DNA from: Dinochytrium kinnereticum
Lineage: Eukaryota > Chytridiomycota > Chytridiomycetes > Chytridiales > Chytridiaceae
Reading direction: 5' to 3'
Assembly (NCBI GenBank): GCA_027604005.1
Contig: JADGJT010000008.1
Location: forward strand, 1 to 64,000
DNA: 64,000 nucleotides
This document shows positions 46,884-59,115 of this stretch, piece after piece. The notes beneath the pieces are model-generated. The model saw nothing but the letters and a program-made list of their open reading frames with translations. It was not told the DNA's origin and searched no databases. The position numbers and the translations under genes were made by a program. The stretch's first letter is position 1, and each line of letters starts with the position of its first letter.

Positions 46884-48035
46884 ATGAACGCTGAAAGTAT
46901 GCGATGCGCTGAAGCCTTCCTCAGGTAGGCGGTGCTGTGGCTGTTTGAGGTTGATCGAGTTGCTGGATTCACGGCACCCCAGTGGTTTTTAGAACTTGTC
47001 ACAACACACTTCCTTTTCTTGAGGATGGACTATGTCACTCGCCAGTTCCTTCAGATGAGGCCCATGCGCTCCTTCCATTGGCCTGATGCCGCTGCATGGG
47101 CAGAGGAAGACCAGCTCAAGGTGCTGCACTGCACCGTCTCTCACCCCCTGGCAACGGCCTTTCCGCCCTCTCCCGCCTACCATGCCCAGTTCCTAAAGAG
47201 TATGATCGCCATGGTGGAGAGATCTGGGCAAGCTTGCGATGATCACCTTATGGACCTTTACATGAAATACTATCTCCCTTCTGACCAGCCAGAAGATGGT
47301 ATGGCGGCATGCTTCAGATCTTACCAGCTTTTGTCAGATGGGCTGCCATGGGTGACCCTCAGAGAAGAGATCGTGGCCATCAGAAGCGGAACAACGGGAT
47401 TAAGAACATGGCAGGCCGCTTTCGGGCTAGCACAATACCTCTGCGATAATCAAAATTCTGTGAAAGGAAAGGCTGTCCTGGAGCTTGGCGCTGGCGTCGG
47501 CTTCAGCGGTCTTTGCTGCACACAGCTTGGGGCCAAAAGTGTTCACTTCACGGATATGAACGATGAAGTGCTGTCCAGGCTGAAAGGAAATATACAGCTT
47601 AACATGAAAACCGGCGGCAAGGTACAAGCTTGTGGTGCTCTCAATACCAGCTTTCATTCTCATCTTGGATAAATGCAGGAGGACATAACGCCCCACAAGG
47701 TGTCCATGCTGGACTGGGAAACCATATCTGACGACGAGCTGACAGAAATTACGGATTCTACGGATGTCGTCATCGCCTCGGACATCACTTACGACCCAGT
47801 GGTTTTTGGATCCCTCGCAAGCGTCCTCTCCCGGCTCCTGCGAGCCAAGCCCGACACGCGTGGTCTGATTGCAGCAACGATACGGTCGCAGGACACGTAC
47901 AGCCAATTCCTCGCAGCACTCGCCTCAGCCGGGATCTCGCACGTCGAGCACCCCGTCGCCAAAGATCACCGCAGCTTCTTCTATGAGGAGACGGCCGACA
48001 TCGTCGTGCTCTCGCTCGGAATTTTGAAAAGCTGA
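46884..48035 (+). CDS. EEF2KMT: EEF2KMT, eEF2-lysine N-methyltransferase (FAM86/Efm3)
   Basis: SAM-dependent methyltransferase that modifies a conserved lysine of translation elongation factor 2. Exons: 46884-46924, 47024-47621 and 47679-48035. The start MNAESMRCAEAFLR splices to MDYVTRQFLQMRPMRSFHWP, matching the FAM86 N-terminal block with a RR/RP and aromatic-Trp-Pro pattern; HPLATAFPPSPAYHAQFLK follows. The methyltransferase fold has TTGLRTWQAA, VLELGAGVGFSGLCC (motif I), VHFTDMNDEVL, and ASDITYDPVVF (post-motif II acidic pair). All features match family 16 methyltransferases of the FAM86 type. It sits next to eIF3h, another translation gene. Confidence 0.9.
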
Positions 48036-48120
48036 ATCTGGACTGCCCAACAAATTCTTTCGTTTCGCCTTTTTTTTTTTTCTTCTCTTCATTCCAATAA
48101 ACCGTCCACCACAATCGACG

Positions 48121-49353
48121 ATGTCTGGAACCATGACCGCCGCGAAGATGCTCGCGGCACAGAATGCTGCCGCCCAGCAAGCGCCTGTCCCGAAGCCTTC
48201 GCTGAAGGACCCCAGCCAGGAGTTTGTGGTCAACCTGGAGGGCATTGACCCTGCGCATCTGGTCAGCAAGCCTCTGACCGAGGTGGTGCTGGACTCCCTT
48301 GTCGTCGTCAAGATCATCAAGCACTGCAGGGACAACCACCCCACCACCGCATACGGCCAGCTTCTTGGTGTTGATATTGCGGGGACTCTGGAGGTTACCA
48401 ACTGCTTTCCTGTTACCTCAAAAACCCAGGATGATGAGTCTGAAGGCGCCGCTGCTGATGAGATTGACGGTGCAGAGTATCAACTTCAGATGTTGAGGTG
48501 CCTGCGGAAGCTCAACTTTGATGCGTCCTCGGTCGGTCTCTACGTCTCCACTCACCTCGGGTCATTCTGGAACCAGACGATCGTTGAGAACCAGTACTCG
48601 TACCAGAAGATGTACGCCCAGAGCGTCCTCATTGTCTACGATCACACGCGCACCAGCCAAGGCAACCTGAGCCTTCGTGCTCTCCGCCTCTCCGACACCT
48701 TTATGGAACTCTTTAAGGACAAGAAGTTCACCATGGAGGCCCTCCACGCCCATAAGTTGACCCCCGCCGGCATCTTTGAGTCTCTCCCTGTCCGGATCAG
48801 GAACTCCCACCTCCTCAATGCGCTGGTTTTACAATTGGAGGAGGACATAACCCACAGCATCTCCTCTCCTGCGTCAAAGCCCTCATCCACCTTCATTTCT
48901 CCGTTCACCCCCGCCCCCGGGTTCTCACCCTTGACTCCCAACTTTGACGCTCTCGAGCTTGGCGTTGAATCCTACCTCGAGAGGCACCTTGAGTACCTTG
49001 GCGACACGGTTGACGAGCACGGTCAAGAGCANNNNNNNNNNCAAGAGCAGTGGCGCTGGCAAGGATGGCACAGGTCTCTTCAGAAGGAGCAGTCCAGGGC
49101 GTCTCAGATTTCTTCAAAGAAGAGGCAGGAGAACGCTGCGAGGATCTCGTCTGGATTGCCTGCTCTTCACTCCGAGGAGGATATTATGGCTCCTACCCCG
49201 GCGTTGACGAAGATTCTTTCGACCGAGCCCAGCCGTCTCGAGACTTTAATCATTTCGAACCAAATAGACACTTACTGCAAGCAGGTTAACCAGTTTGCTG
49301 GACCCTCGCTCACCAAGATGTACCTCACTAAGGCTGTTGCGCGTTTGAAGTAA
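48121..49353 (+). CDS. EIF3H: Eukaryotic translation initiation factor 3 subunit H
   Basis: MPN-domain subunit of eIF3. Intronless except for the gap at 49032-49041. The start MSGTMTAAKMLAAQNAAA precedes the MPN domain beginning VVLDSLVVVKIIKHCRDN, with YGQLLGVDI, a NFDASSVGLYVSTHLGSF block and QSVLIVYDHTRTSQG. The JAMM metal motif is absent, as expected for eIF3h. LRALRLSDTFMELFKDKKF and VRIRNSHLLNALVLQLEED follow. The frame stays open across the ten N bases if 10 bases are real, though CAAGAGCA occurs on both sides, suggesting that the true gap size may differ. The C-terminal helix is LTKMYLTKAVARLK. Confidence 0.92.
   Translation: MSGTMTAAKMLAAQNAAAQQAPVPKPSLKDPSQEFVVNLEGIDPAHLVSKPLTEVVLDSLVVVKIIKHCRDNHPTTAYGQLLGVDIAGTLEVTNCFPVTSKTQDDESEGAAADEIDGAEYQLQMLRCLRKLNFDASSVGLYVSTHLGSFWNQTIVENQYSYQKMYAQSVLIVYDHTRTSQGNLSLRALRLSDTFMELFKDKKFTMEALHAHKLTPAGIFESLPVRIRNSHLLNALVLQLEEDITHSISSPASKPSSTFISPFTPAPGFSPLTPNFDALELGVESYLERHLEYLGDTVDEHGQEXXXXQEQWRWQGWHRSLQKEQSRASQISSKKRQENAARISSGLPALHSEEDIMAPTPALTKILSTEPSRLETLIISNQIDTYCKQVNQFAGPSLTKMYLTKAVARLK
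49032..49041. other. Assembly gap (10 N) inside EIF3H
   Basis: Ten N bases; the flanks share CAAGAGCA on both sides, as when two contigs overlap and were scaffolded instead of merged. The local protein (linker before the C-terminal helix) is not reliable. Confidence 0.95.
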
Positions 49354-49498
49354 TTGGAGGGTTTGGGCCATGTTTTTGTTCATGTGTGTGTGTGTGTTGG
49401 GGTTGGGCTGGTTGTATGTGGAATGAGGATTGGCACAGAGTACTTGTGCAAGAAGAGCCTTTTTTTTCGTACCAAATACACTCTTTCTTCTATTAAAG

Positions 49499-52400
49499 CC
49501 ATATATTGCTATCATTCAAATTAAGTCGTTGCCTCAGACATGCCATTAAAATAAGCTCGACAGAATATAGTTTCAACCCTTGCTCGCGCATCGCTGGATG
49601 ATACGCAGCATCACCCTCACATGTGACGCAGATAACTCTACTATGATCAGGCGTCGACGTTGGTGTGGACTGATTTGACGCAACTTCAGCTCCTGCCAGC
49701 AGCGCATGCGAATCGAGATTACGAATATTCCGCAAACGCAGTTTATGCATCACCTTTTTTCAACGTAAGTTCGTTAAGTATCCTTTAACTGGAAAGGTTA
49801 CAAAGTCTCCTTACCCTTCCTCCTCCGGCTTCGATCAGGCGTTTCAAAGTCTGCTCATCAGGCTTCACTTGCGGGGTGATGTAGACGTTGTATCCATAGA
49901 AAACACCGTAATTTCTTGCCCTCTCAATAGATTCTGACAGAGAAAAATCAAGCCTCTCTTCTGCTTCTGAATCTGAGAGCCGGAATTTATCTGGATCTAA
50001 AATAAGAAAGGGCATTCATTCGGTTAATAAAAAGAAGAAGATATAATGATGATTACCCAGCCACCGCCCTGCGTGGATACTCTCGTCGATCCACCGTACC
50101 GTAACAATCTCCTTTCCGCACAAGATGCCAAGGAGGAACTTTTCAGTCCTCGCAATCTTGTTGGCAATGAGGTGGGTACAGGTTTGGACGTCTTTTGCCT
50201 CATGCCCTCCTAAAGCTTGGATGCCCTATTCATGCATCAAAAAAGATACTCTTAAGAGAATAAAATATTAAAAAACGATTACCTTATGCTGAGCCTTATC
50301 TATTTTTACCCCCGTGGCAATGATAGACACCGCAATCTTCTGCTTCTTTGAAGCTCTCGGCGAAGACCGGGGGGTTCCCTCTACAGCCTTTCTCTTCTTC
50401 TCTAACGGTCTCACAGAATCCTCCTCGTCTTCATCGTCATCATCCAATACGATCACAACAGAGTCGTCTTTAAGCAGCTTAGGCGACGGTGCTTTACTCT
50501 TCCTAGCCACCGCTTGCGTCTTCCCATTATCTACCGCCAGCGTCTTCTCAACCCTACCATTCTTCTCAACGTCAGGCTTCGTCAAACCAGATTTGCTCCG
50601 CGTAGGCATCCGTGCAATCCGCCTCTTCCCAACATCCGCTTTAGACGGAACAAAGGGTTGTGGTGTAATGTCGGTTCCGGGGGCTGCGAGATCGGCTTTT
50701 AGGGCTGCAGAGGATGAGATGACGGCTTCGGCGAGAGGCGTGGCAGTGGATGCTTTTTGAAGAGATGGCGGTGAGGTGGTTGATTTTTGATTGGTAAGGG
50801 CGGAAGTGGTTGTTGCTTTAGGAGAGAGTTGAAGTCGGCGCGTGGATTTTGGGGGGGGTATAGGGGCTCGAGGGAATTGGCCTAGCTTTAGTGAGCGCTC
50901 GATTTCGATGTCGGGGATGTGTGTCTCTCCTACAAGGAGAGGGAGGCAGCTAGGGTAGTACTGATAATGGAAGCGACTTGGCTGCCTAAGCTGCGGGAAA
51001 AAGGAGAAAAACGAAGGATGGGTCAGATTGCGCAGTGATGAGGATAAAGAACCCATTTTTAAATTAAGCAAGCCGCAAAACAAATAAACGACGAGAAAAA
51101 TGTTGGGTTAACCTTATGTTCAACATAAGTTTCCTCAAGCCACAGATGATTGGTTGCGATAATATCCCACTCTTCGACTCTCGAAAACTTATCACTAAAC
51201 GGCCTTAATGATCAGCCGTCATTATACAAGAGAAAGAAGGTCAATTCTTAACGTCACGAAACTATAAGCAAGAACAATGACGATTAAGAATCAAGAGTAT
51301 ATCCTTACTTGGCGCAGATTAAATGCGTATTTCTAGGCGTCATATTCTTCGTGAATACTCCGCCAAGATGCAGCACCATGGTTTCAATATCCTCTCTCGC
51401 TTTTCCAGAGTAATTGGAAATGCATATAACCTATTGACAGCACGTTAGCGCACGACGACAAAAAGGCATTACATATTCTTGAAACTCGGGAAGAGGTTCT
51501 GGTTGGGGCTTAATAAAAGAAGACAGTTAGAAAATCGCTGCAAAAGCAAATCGGTTTTCTCTCCTACATAATGCAGTGCACGAAGCCGTGGAGAGGAGAG
51601 GACGCCAGTCTCAAGGGTATCTCTCAGCCATCGTGCGGACCCCACATATTTTCCATCAGCTTCAGCCTAATTTTTCTGCATTAATCAAGAAGACTAATTA
51701 TTTCGCCTCACTTGAAAGTAGACCCTGCTCTGCCGATCTAAAACAACCACGGCTGTGACTGCGACTTTATCGTAAGTCGACAATACCTTCCCACCTGCAG
51801 CCTCTATCCTCAGTTTTAAAGACGAGTAAACATCAGAAAGGCTTGCCACCACTTTGGAGTCGATGAAAATACCCTGGCCCTTAAGGAATTGCTTTTCCGT
51901 TGCTTTCATTGAGGCTGCATCAATACACAAAAGTATTTAAATACCATCCACACACCAACATAGCGCATCACATACGTTTCGATCCTGATAAAATCAACTC
52001 AAAAGGGCTCTCACTCAGTAGCGGGGGGTCCGGGAATCTATAAGACTCGGCATCCAGTCTTCTCCTTATTCGTAGACAATCATCAAAGTAATGAGGGAGA
52101 ACAACGGTCAGGCCCTTTTCCATTGCTATTGAGTAGGAACTGCTTGTATGCGACTCGGCGATCAAATGAGTGACATCGTCTTCAAAGTCGAGCCGGAATT
52201 GGCCACCAAATACTGATACGCCTGCGTAGATACACACTTGATCGTCTCTCTTTATCTGACATAAAATAATAGAAATAATGTCATTTATTCATTCTAGCGA
52301 TTTTCTTGGTATATAATGGAATTACCTCTTCGGTGCAAGTGACGACCATGCCCGACAGGAACTTGGACGGGTCAGCGGAAAAGAATTCCGCGCTACGGCG

Positions 52401-52863
52401 AAGGAAATTAAAACAAATGAGCGATCCACTTCCCGAAACACGTCACCGTAACAACCTCTCTGAACTCACTCTGGCAATTTGCCCAACCTGACGGCGCTGT
52501 AAACCCATTCCGGCTGAACAGCATTAAAGGTGTCAGTGACAATTTACCAATGTGCCCTTCACCGTAACAACATCCGTCCTACTTCTATCCAGCATCACGG
52601 CCTCCGGGAAATCCATCTCATGTGTAAAAACATACGTAGCCGTCCTCAGGTCGAATCTCGGCACAGCATCGCTCGTGTGCGCTTCTTTCGCACCACCAGC
52701 GGCCAGCAGACTCCGCAGCTGCATGGCAATGGTGAGAAAGGCGACATAACAAGCAGCAGCTTACGTGTGAGCATCGAGACATGCCCATAAGGGGGTTGAG
52801 GTAGTAGACCAGCCCCGTAAAGAGATCTGCAGGCACTGGCGGCAGTGGCGCCTTGGTGGACAT
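49499..52863 (-). CDS. Multi-BRCT protein, Rtt107/Brc1/PTIP-like
   Basis: Scaffold recognising gamma-H2A-type phosphopeptides at damaged replication forks. The start MSTKAPLPPVPADLFTGL opens BRCT1 (VYYLNPL, LRSLLAAGGAKEA, ATYVFTHEMDFPEA, then PEWVYSAVRLGKL). Further BRCT units: FGGQFRLDFEDDVTHLIAES with LPHYFDDCLRIRRRL; IEAAGGKVLSTYDK with ARWLRDTLETG; ICISNYSGKAREDIE with THLICAK and EWDIIATNHLWLEE. A disordered, Lys/Pro-rich linker (50350-50900) with KRKAVEGTPRSSPRASKKQK (nuclear signal) precedes a C-terminal BRCT pair ending near 49499. At least six units in the Rtt107 arrangement. Placing it near SMC6 is notable because Rtt107 recruits SMC5/6 in yeast. Confidence 0.83.
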
Positions 52864-53033
52864 GAGGAGGTCTGTATAGGTCTGCACCCTCTGGACAATT
52901 TTCCAATTTTTGAAAAGAAAAAAGTAACCTGAAGGCAGCCAGAACCTGTCGGACGTTCCTCTGCAGAGCGCATCTTTCCCCCTTCCCCAAAGGCATACCC
53001 GTCCTCTCCTACCAGAAAGGTCAACAGAAAACC
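52864..53033. promoter_or_regulatory. Divergent promoter, BRCT protein / NUP93
   Basis: 170 bp between divergent starts, with T-rich and C-rich tracts near 52900-52930. No TATA element seen. Confidence 0.4.
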
Positions 53034-56000
53034 ATGGCCTCGCTCACAGACCTCAACCAAATCTACGAGCAATCTCGTCGCCTTACCGCCCACATTGTGA
53101 CTCCTGGCAACATCCCTCAACTCGAGAGGGGTCTTGACCAGATTGCCGCGCAAACCCGTAAGCTTTCAACGAAATCAGCGCGTGCTGGTGATGGATCTGC
53201 TTTCCGCGCGTCCGCTGGAGAAGGCGGGCCGGTTTCCACTGGGCAGATTGATTCCCGGACAGCCTACCTTCTTGCAAACAGAGGGTTTGATGCCGACAAG
53301 GTTTCTGCGACGTTGAGTATGATTGACCCTGCGGCCACTTTTGAGCCTGTGGAAGGGCTGTATGATACGGACATTGAGGGGTATTTAAAATTGGAGCATG
53401 AGCATATTATCATGACTGCTATCGACGAGAGCAGGGCTCAAACTTTGAAGGATTGTGATGAACGTTTTGAGAGGACGCTGCATCGCGATTGGGAAAAGGC
53501 TAAAAAGAGGATTTTCGAGGAGCTTGGACAGCATCAGCAAAAATTGACTCAGAAGGGTCTTAGGTCGCCTGGTCGACGTAAGCGTTTTGCTGTTGTTTTT
53601 TTTTTATGTATATGGAAACGTACTCTCCTTTCTTGCTTCTTGATCTCAAAAAAACCCTGTTCTCATCAATATATCTTAGCCTTGCTGGGAAGACAAGGAG
53701 GTCCTACTCCATCGTCGGTTGGCGGTCTGGTGGGAGGGCAATCTCAACAAGGTAAGAATTAATTGCCCTCTGCCCCTTTAATTTTTTTTGTCGTTGACTG
53801 GTTTCCATATCAAGGCTCCTCCGTTTCAATGCAGATGCTGACGAGGAATAAGAACTACTCTCAAGTGGTTGATACGCTGAACAAAAGCCGGCTCGAAAAG
53901 AAGCCGTTTGAGCCTATTCAAGCCTTCTTCAACGTTGCTCAAAAGCTCGACCGCGGAGATGTTGGCCACCAGAGCCTGATGAAGTGCTGGAAGCTGCTTT
54001 ACTTTACTTTTATTGATCAGGGCCTAAAGCACGGCCCTGGAGGAACCAATAGGAAGAAGCATATCAGGGAGTTGGAGTTTGCCAAGGCCTATAAGGCCCA
54101 GGAAGAAGGAAATGGGATGTCGGAAGATGCCGTTCAGTTCCGCAAGATGGTGATTGCGGGTGGAAAGGAGTTTTTGCATGAGAATCACTGGGAGTTTATT
54201 CAGCAAGTTGTGACCAACAATAAGGTTCAAGTTGGTGGACTGCCGGATCCGAACGTTGTCATTGATGCATACATTGATTTAAAATACCAACGGTATGGAA
54301 GCTGGCAACCTCAGCATGGCCTGGAAATTGTGGAAGGAAGGGCGGTGTGGGCACATATTTACTACCTCTTGAGATCAGGCTTGAAGATGGAGGCTCTTCA
54401 GTATGCTAGGAGTGTTTCTGCTAGATTGGAGGGATCTCCAGACTCTCGATTTTTCCTCTACTTTAGAGAGTTTTTGGAAGACGGACGTCTTTCCTCTGCT
54501 CATCGAAACGAGGTGATTGACGCGTGGAACTCTCGTATTCGGAATGGTCTGAGCGTTGACGCATCTGGGAGACCTCGTTGCGATCCTTTCAAGGCTACTC
54601 TATACAAAATTATCGGTCGCTGCGAGATGACCACTAAAACTATCAAGAACGTTGATGTCATGCCTTCAGTCGAGGATTATATATGGTTGCAGCTCATGCT
54701 CATTCAGGAAGATTACCGAAGCGACGATCTTCTTCAGGATAGATTCACCTTGAGGGATATGGCCCGAACCATTCTTCGATTTGGCGCGGCTCACTTTAGC
54801 CCTCAAAACCAGACTCCGCATGTCTACTTCTTGGTCCTCCTCCTCTGCGGAGAGTATGAACGCGCCATCGCTCACATTATCTCGCATGAGGTTTTCACGG
54901 TTGAAGCTATTCACTTTGCGATTGCCGTGGCTTATTATGGTGCTCTCCGCGTTCCCGACAGTCCCCATATGATTGACATTGGGTACGAACTTTTGAGTAT
55001 CCGAGCCGCAGAGATGACATCTCTTGGCTCCATTGAGATTGCTTATTTCCAATTTGAGAGGATGTTGCATCAGTACGCGCGTCAGTTCTTCCAAACGGAT
55101 CCTGTTGATGCACTGCATTACTTGACCCTCATCAGCATATTTGGAAGAGATTATCCTTCTGGTTCAGCTTCTGCTATGAACCGTAGTGAGGGTGGTGCGA
55201 GTGGAAGGGCATACATTGAAGCTACTCAAGCCCACGTTAGGGAGCTTCTTCTTGACAGCGGGATTCCTGAAAAGTTAATTGGAGAGTCTAAGTCAAATGC
55301 CGACTCCGACGGGGTCATTCGCGTTCGTGGAGAGATTGAGAAGCTTGGGCCCCTCTTTGGTGTTGAAACTCACTCGGAGCTTCTACAGTACATTGTTCGC
55401 CCTGCTGCTGAAGAGGCGGATAGGCAGGGACGTCTGACGGAAGCTGTCAGGCTTTTCAACTACTCTGAGGAGTATGACACCGTCGTCGGGATTCTCTGCA
55501 AGCAGCTGGGAGATTCTTTAGCGACTCACCGACTTCCCACCGAGCTCTCGGATCCCCTTATGGCCGCGGTAGCAGGAGGTAGCACCACCTCTGGACTCTC
55601 GTTCTCTGCATCAGGAATCGGAGGAATGGGAGTGGGTTCCGCCGGGTTCGCTCCGACGGAAGTTATTCCAGCCAAAGCCATGGAGGTTCTCCAGCACTAC
55701 CGCAGCTCGCCTTTGATTCAATCCCGTATCAGCAATGAAAGACGCCAAACATGTTCAATTCTGATGCAACTTCACCAATTTGCGAGAGAGCTGGATGGTG
55801 GACGATATGACACTGCTCTTGAGACACTTGCGTCGTCTGGTATCGTTCCATCTGAGCCTGACATGGCCAGCATCTCACGACTGACCGATGGGTTTAGGAG
55901 TTTGGATGAGAGTATTGCCAGATGCTTGCCGCAAGTTTTATTGCTTGCTATGATGACGGTTGTCTCGCTTTACCGTGGGTTGAAGGATGGCAGGTTTGGG

Positions 56001-56138
56001 AATGGTGTCAAGCAAACAAGGATGGGAGAGTTGCAGAACCAGGCGAGGGCCATTTTGTTGTTTTCAAGCAGCATTCAGTATAGGATTCCGGCTGATACGC
56101 TCCAAAGGTTGAACCGCCTTGACGCGCTTGTGAGATGA
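53034..56138 (+). CDS. NUP93: Nucleoporin NUP93/NIC96
   Basis: Linker nucleoporin of the inner ring that anchors Nup62-type channel subcomplexes and Nup188/Nup205. Exons: 53034-53577, 53680-53751 and 53815-56138. The start MASLTDLNQIYEQSRRLTAH is followed by a coiled N-terminal region (LERGLDQIAAQTRKL, DIEGYLKLEHEHIIM, which is the conserved linear motif binding the channel trimer). The Nic96 domain begins at residue 200: IQAFFNVAQKL, MKCWKLLYFTF, WAHIYYLLRSGLKMEALQYA and so on. Near-continuous alpha-solenoid to IQYRIPADTLQRLNRLDALV. Total about 980 residues, normal for fungi. Both introns lie in the disordered glycine-rich linker, at residues 181 and 205. Confidence 0.95.
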
Positions 56139-56473
56139 TTTTCCTGAGGGGAAGCTCAAGGATTTAAAGCCGTTCTCTTCTTTTTTTTTTCTTCTAATAT
56201 TCCCTGTTCGTTTGCGCTGATGTTGTTGAATTCAAATAAATTACTCCAAGGGAGATATCCGTGCATGCAAGGAGGACTGATTTCAGGTGAAGTTGTCTGA
56301 TGGCACTTGTCAGTGTCCCAGTTTTTTTTTCCTGCCTCCCGACCCCGACCCGAGCTGTGACTCCTCATCTCTGAGTCACGGCAGCTTCTTCTTTATCACT
56401 CCACCCCATCAATCAACAACCCCCCTCCCCGCGCCGCCATCGCACCGCATCGACGGAGACGCTGATTGAAAGA

Positions 56474-58282
56474 ATGTCGCCAACAAAGAACGCTGCTTCC
56501 CCAAGCGCCGTGCAACCCCCCGTCCAGAAGAGGATCAGGACGGACGCCGCAGGCTCATCGGCGCCTTCTGTCGCAAACTCATTCAGAGAGGGCCTCTTCA
56601 CCGATGCATCACGATCCGCCCTCAGACAGTCCTACGTCGAATCAGAGCCCTACAAGCACATTGTCATCCCCTCCCTCATCGACGATTCACTGCTAAGAGC
56701 CGTCAGGGAGGAATGCATTCACAACCTGCATGCCACCCACAAAGAAACCGATATCTACAGAGTGTTTCAGACTGGAGATTTGGCAAACCTCGATGGATTA
56801 GATGCAGGGGAGTTGGACCAGTTGAAGAGTCTGAAGAGGCTTCGTGATGCTCTCTATTCCGATGAGTTCAGGAGGTTTGTAGAGCAGGTGACGGGGGTGG
56901 AGAGACTGTCACCTTCAAAGTGCGATCTTAGCCACAATATTTATCGGAGGGGATGCCATCTTATCTGCCATGATGATGTGATTGGAACGAGGAGCGTTTC
57001 TTACATCATTTACTTGACCGACCCTGATGAGCCATGGAGGCCTGAGGAAGGTGGTGCGCTGGAGCTTTATCCTGTCGTGTCAAAGGGTACGCCTACTGTT
57101 GATCCTTCCGTCATCATCCCACCAGAGTGGAATCAGCTTGCCATGTTTGCTGTTCAACCCGGCCTATCGTTTCACTCTGTTGCAGAAGTTGTGGCAAAGG
57201 AGGGAAGGGATCGGTTGAGCATTTCAGGGTGGTTCCATGTTCTTCAGCCTGAAGACATGACTGAGGAAGAGAAGCGCATTCATGCTGAGCGAGGGGAGGC
57301 GGAGGGAGAGGAAAAGGCAAAAGCTTCATTGGATCAATTGACTTCTGGCGACGATTCTAAACCGTTCAATCCTTTGTCGGCTTCCTCGGCTCAAGATGGC
57401 CCAGCTTGGACTGACTCAGAGGAAAATGACCTCTTTTTAAGCGAAGAAGAGATTTCCTACCTCCGCCCCTTCATTAACCCTCACTATCTCTCTCCAACCG
57501 TCGTCTCCCAGGCCAACGAGAAATTTGTGGAAGAGTCGTCCATTCAACTCGTCTCCTTCCTAAAACCAGAATTTGCAAACGCCCTTCGTGATCTGTGCGC
57601 AAAGGAAGACACTCTCGACGGGTTCCTCCCGGTTGAAGGAGTCAAGGACAGCTACGACGGTGACCGTCTACCCCCTGTCGCCGACTACACTAAAGGCGTA
57701 CGTGGCGCATGGAAACCTATGGGTCCTGCTCACAAATCACGATTTCTGGAGCTCGTAGGAGATGTTACAAAAAGCGATCCATCGGATGCAGCAGAAGTCC
57801 TCCTCGCTCAACTTCGCGATGAGCTTTTTAACAGCCAAGCTTTCTGTCACCTCCTCTACCTCGTGACAAGTCTCAAAGCCACCGCCTCGCGTGGTTGGAT
57901 TAGAAGGTTCCGCCCTGGAATGGACTTTACGCTAGCCACTACGACCCCCGAAGACGACGACGAGACAAGCGGTGGAGGAATTCTGGATGCCACACTTTGT
58001 TTTGTGTCGGACGTGACCGACCAACGTCGAGCCATCTGGGCTTCAGATGATGTTGGTGGATTTGAATGTTACATGGCTCCTGATGAAGGGAATGAAGATC
58101 CTGCGCAGTACCGGGCTGCGGATGTTGGTGGTGGTGGAGCGCTTTTGTCGGTTTCGGCAAGGTTCAACACTTTGACGCTTGTCATGAGGGAGAAGGGGTT
58201 GATGAAGTTTGTCAAGTATGTTGGGGCGGCTGCGCCTGGGTCTAGGTGGGATGCTTCTTGGGAGTATCGTTTTGAGGAATAA
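56474..58282 (+). CDS. OGFOD1: OGFOD1/Tpa1, ribosomal protein uS12 prolyl hydroxylase
   Basis: Fe(II)/2-oxoglutarate dioxygenase that hydroxylates a proline of ribosomal protein uS12 (Rps23), affecting translation termination. Intronless, 602 residues. The N-terminus is disordered (MSPTKNAASPSAVQPP). The catalytic domain covers about residues 40-260: NIYRRGCHLICHDDVIGTRS with the HxD pair at His166 and Asp168, YIIYLTDPDEPWRPEEGGAL, and the distal His and Arg in FHSVAEVVAKEGRDRLSI. A second, non-catalytic double-stranded helix domain follows (LRPFINPHYLSPTVV, RFLELVGDV, HLLYLVTSLKATA, RGWIRRFRPGMDFTLA). This two-domain layout is diagnostic. The intergenic gap from NUP93 is 335 bp and holds a T-rich 3' UTR then a C-rich 5' UTR. 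Confidence 0.95.
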   Translation: MSPTKNAASPSAVQPPVQKRIRTDAAGSSAPSVANSFREGLFTDASRSALRQSYVESEPYKHIVIPSLIDDSLLRAVREECIHNLHATHKETDIYRVFQTGDLANLDGLDAGELDQLKSLKRLRDALYSDEFRRFVEQVTGVERLSPSKCDLSHNIYRRGCHLICHDDVIGTRSVSYIIYLTDPDEPWRPEEGGALELYPVVSKGTPTVDPSVIIPPEWNQLAMFAVQPGLSFHSVAEVVAKEGRDRLSISGWFHVLQPEDMTEEEKRIHAERGEAEGEEKAKASLDQLTSGDDSKPFNPLSASSAQDGPAWTDSEENDLFLSEEEISYLRPFINPHYLSPTVVSQANEKFVEESSIQLVSFLKPEFANALRDLCAKEDTLDGFLPVEGVKDSYDGDRLPPVADYTKGVRGAWKPMGPAHKSRFLELVGDVTKSDPSDAAEVLLAQLRDELFNSQAFCHLLYLVTSLKATASRGWIRRFRPGMDFTLATTTPEDDDETSGGGILDATLCFVSDVTDQRRAIWASDDVGGFECYMAPDEGNEDPAQYRAADVGGGGALLSVSARFNTLTLVMREKGLMKFVKYVGAAAPGSRWDASWEYRFEE

Positions 58283-59115
58283 GGAGGAGCAGTGATAATT
58301 GTGGGAGATGCTTATTGCTATTTTGAGGAAGTATTGTTATTCCCTTCTGTTTATTGTTTTTTTACTCTTTTCTCGAAGATGTGGATTGAATTGCTTCTCC
58401 ATAAACCTGTGGTTTTTTTGTTTTTTTTTATTTCTTCGCTCCTACTCTACGGCTTTTCCATTTCTTTATCTACTTTTTGACCTCTTTCTTAGCCAGTCAA
58501 CTCACGAATACTTAACTTTGCTATTCGGAACTATTTTTCCATTCAAATATTTTGAGTAAAAGACAAGGAATTCCTTATTTGAAATATCATATCTAAGACT
58601 TTTGTCCACACCACATACGGAATCCAACACTTTAAAAGTGTTTATAAAATATTAAAGCTGGAAACCAACAATGGTTTCACATTTGCTATATAGAAATTTA
58701 CAGGAAAGAAAAAAGTAAATAGATCTCAACCACACGAAACAGCCATATCAATAATTGCACAGTGACCGATAAGCATCACAAGATACGGAGGATCTAAAGG
58801 TGAGTATACAATCCACGCAGGCTAGTCCGATTTTAAGTATGAGCAAAAAAGAGGGAAAGCAATGAAAACGTTGCAAAATGAAAGGCCGATAGATGGAATG
58901 AAAAGGAGGGGGTATATAGTGAGGCGATTATGCTATGGAAAACAAAATGAGAAAAAAGAAAGCATCCTGAAAAAGAGCTTTCAGGCATTCGACAAACCCC
59001 CCCCGCCTCCCTCCCCGCCCCCCTCCCCAATTGATCCAAACCGAAGCATCGGCAAAAACAACAAAGAACGGAGGGGGAAAACAGCCCACCCTCCTCAATC
59101 TCAACCCTCAACCGT
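58283..59115. other. Intergenic region between convergent genes
   Basis: 833 bp between converging stops. AT-rich, with T-runs near 58360-58430 and C-rich runs near 59000. Only short open frames without splice or codon support; no RNA gene seen. Confidence 0.5.

Noticed and set aside
49024..49050. A tandem duplication of CAAGAGCA inside EIF3H
   Set aside because: It flanks the N gap and is better explained by unmerged contig ends.
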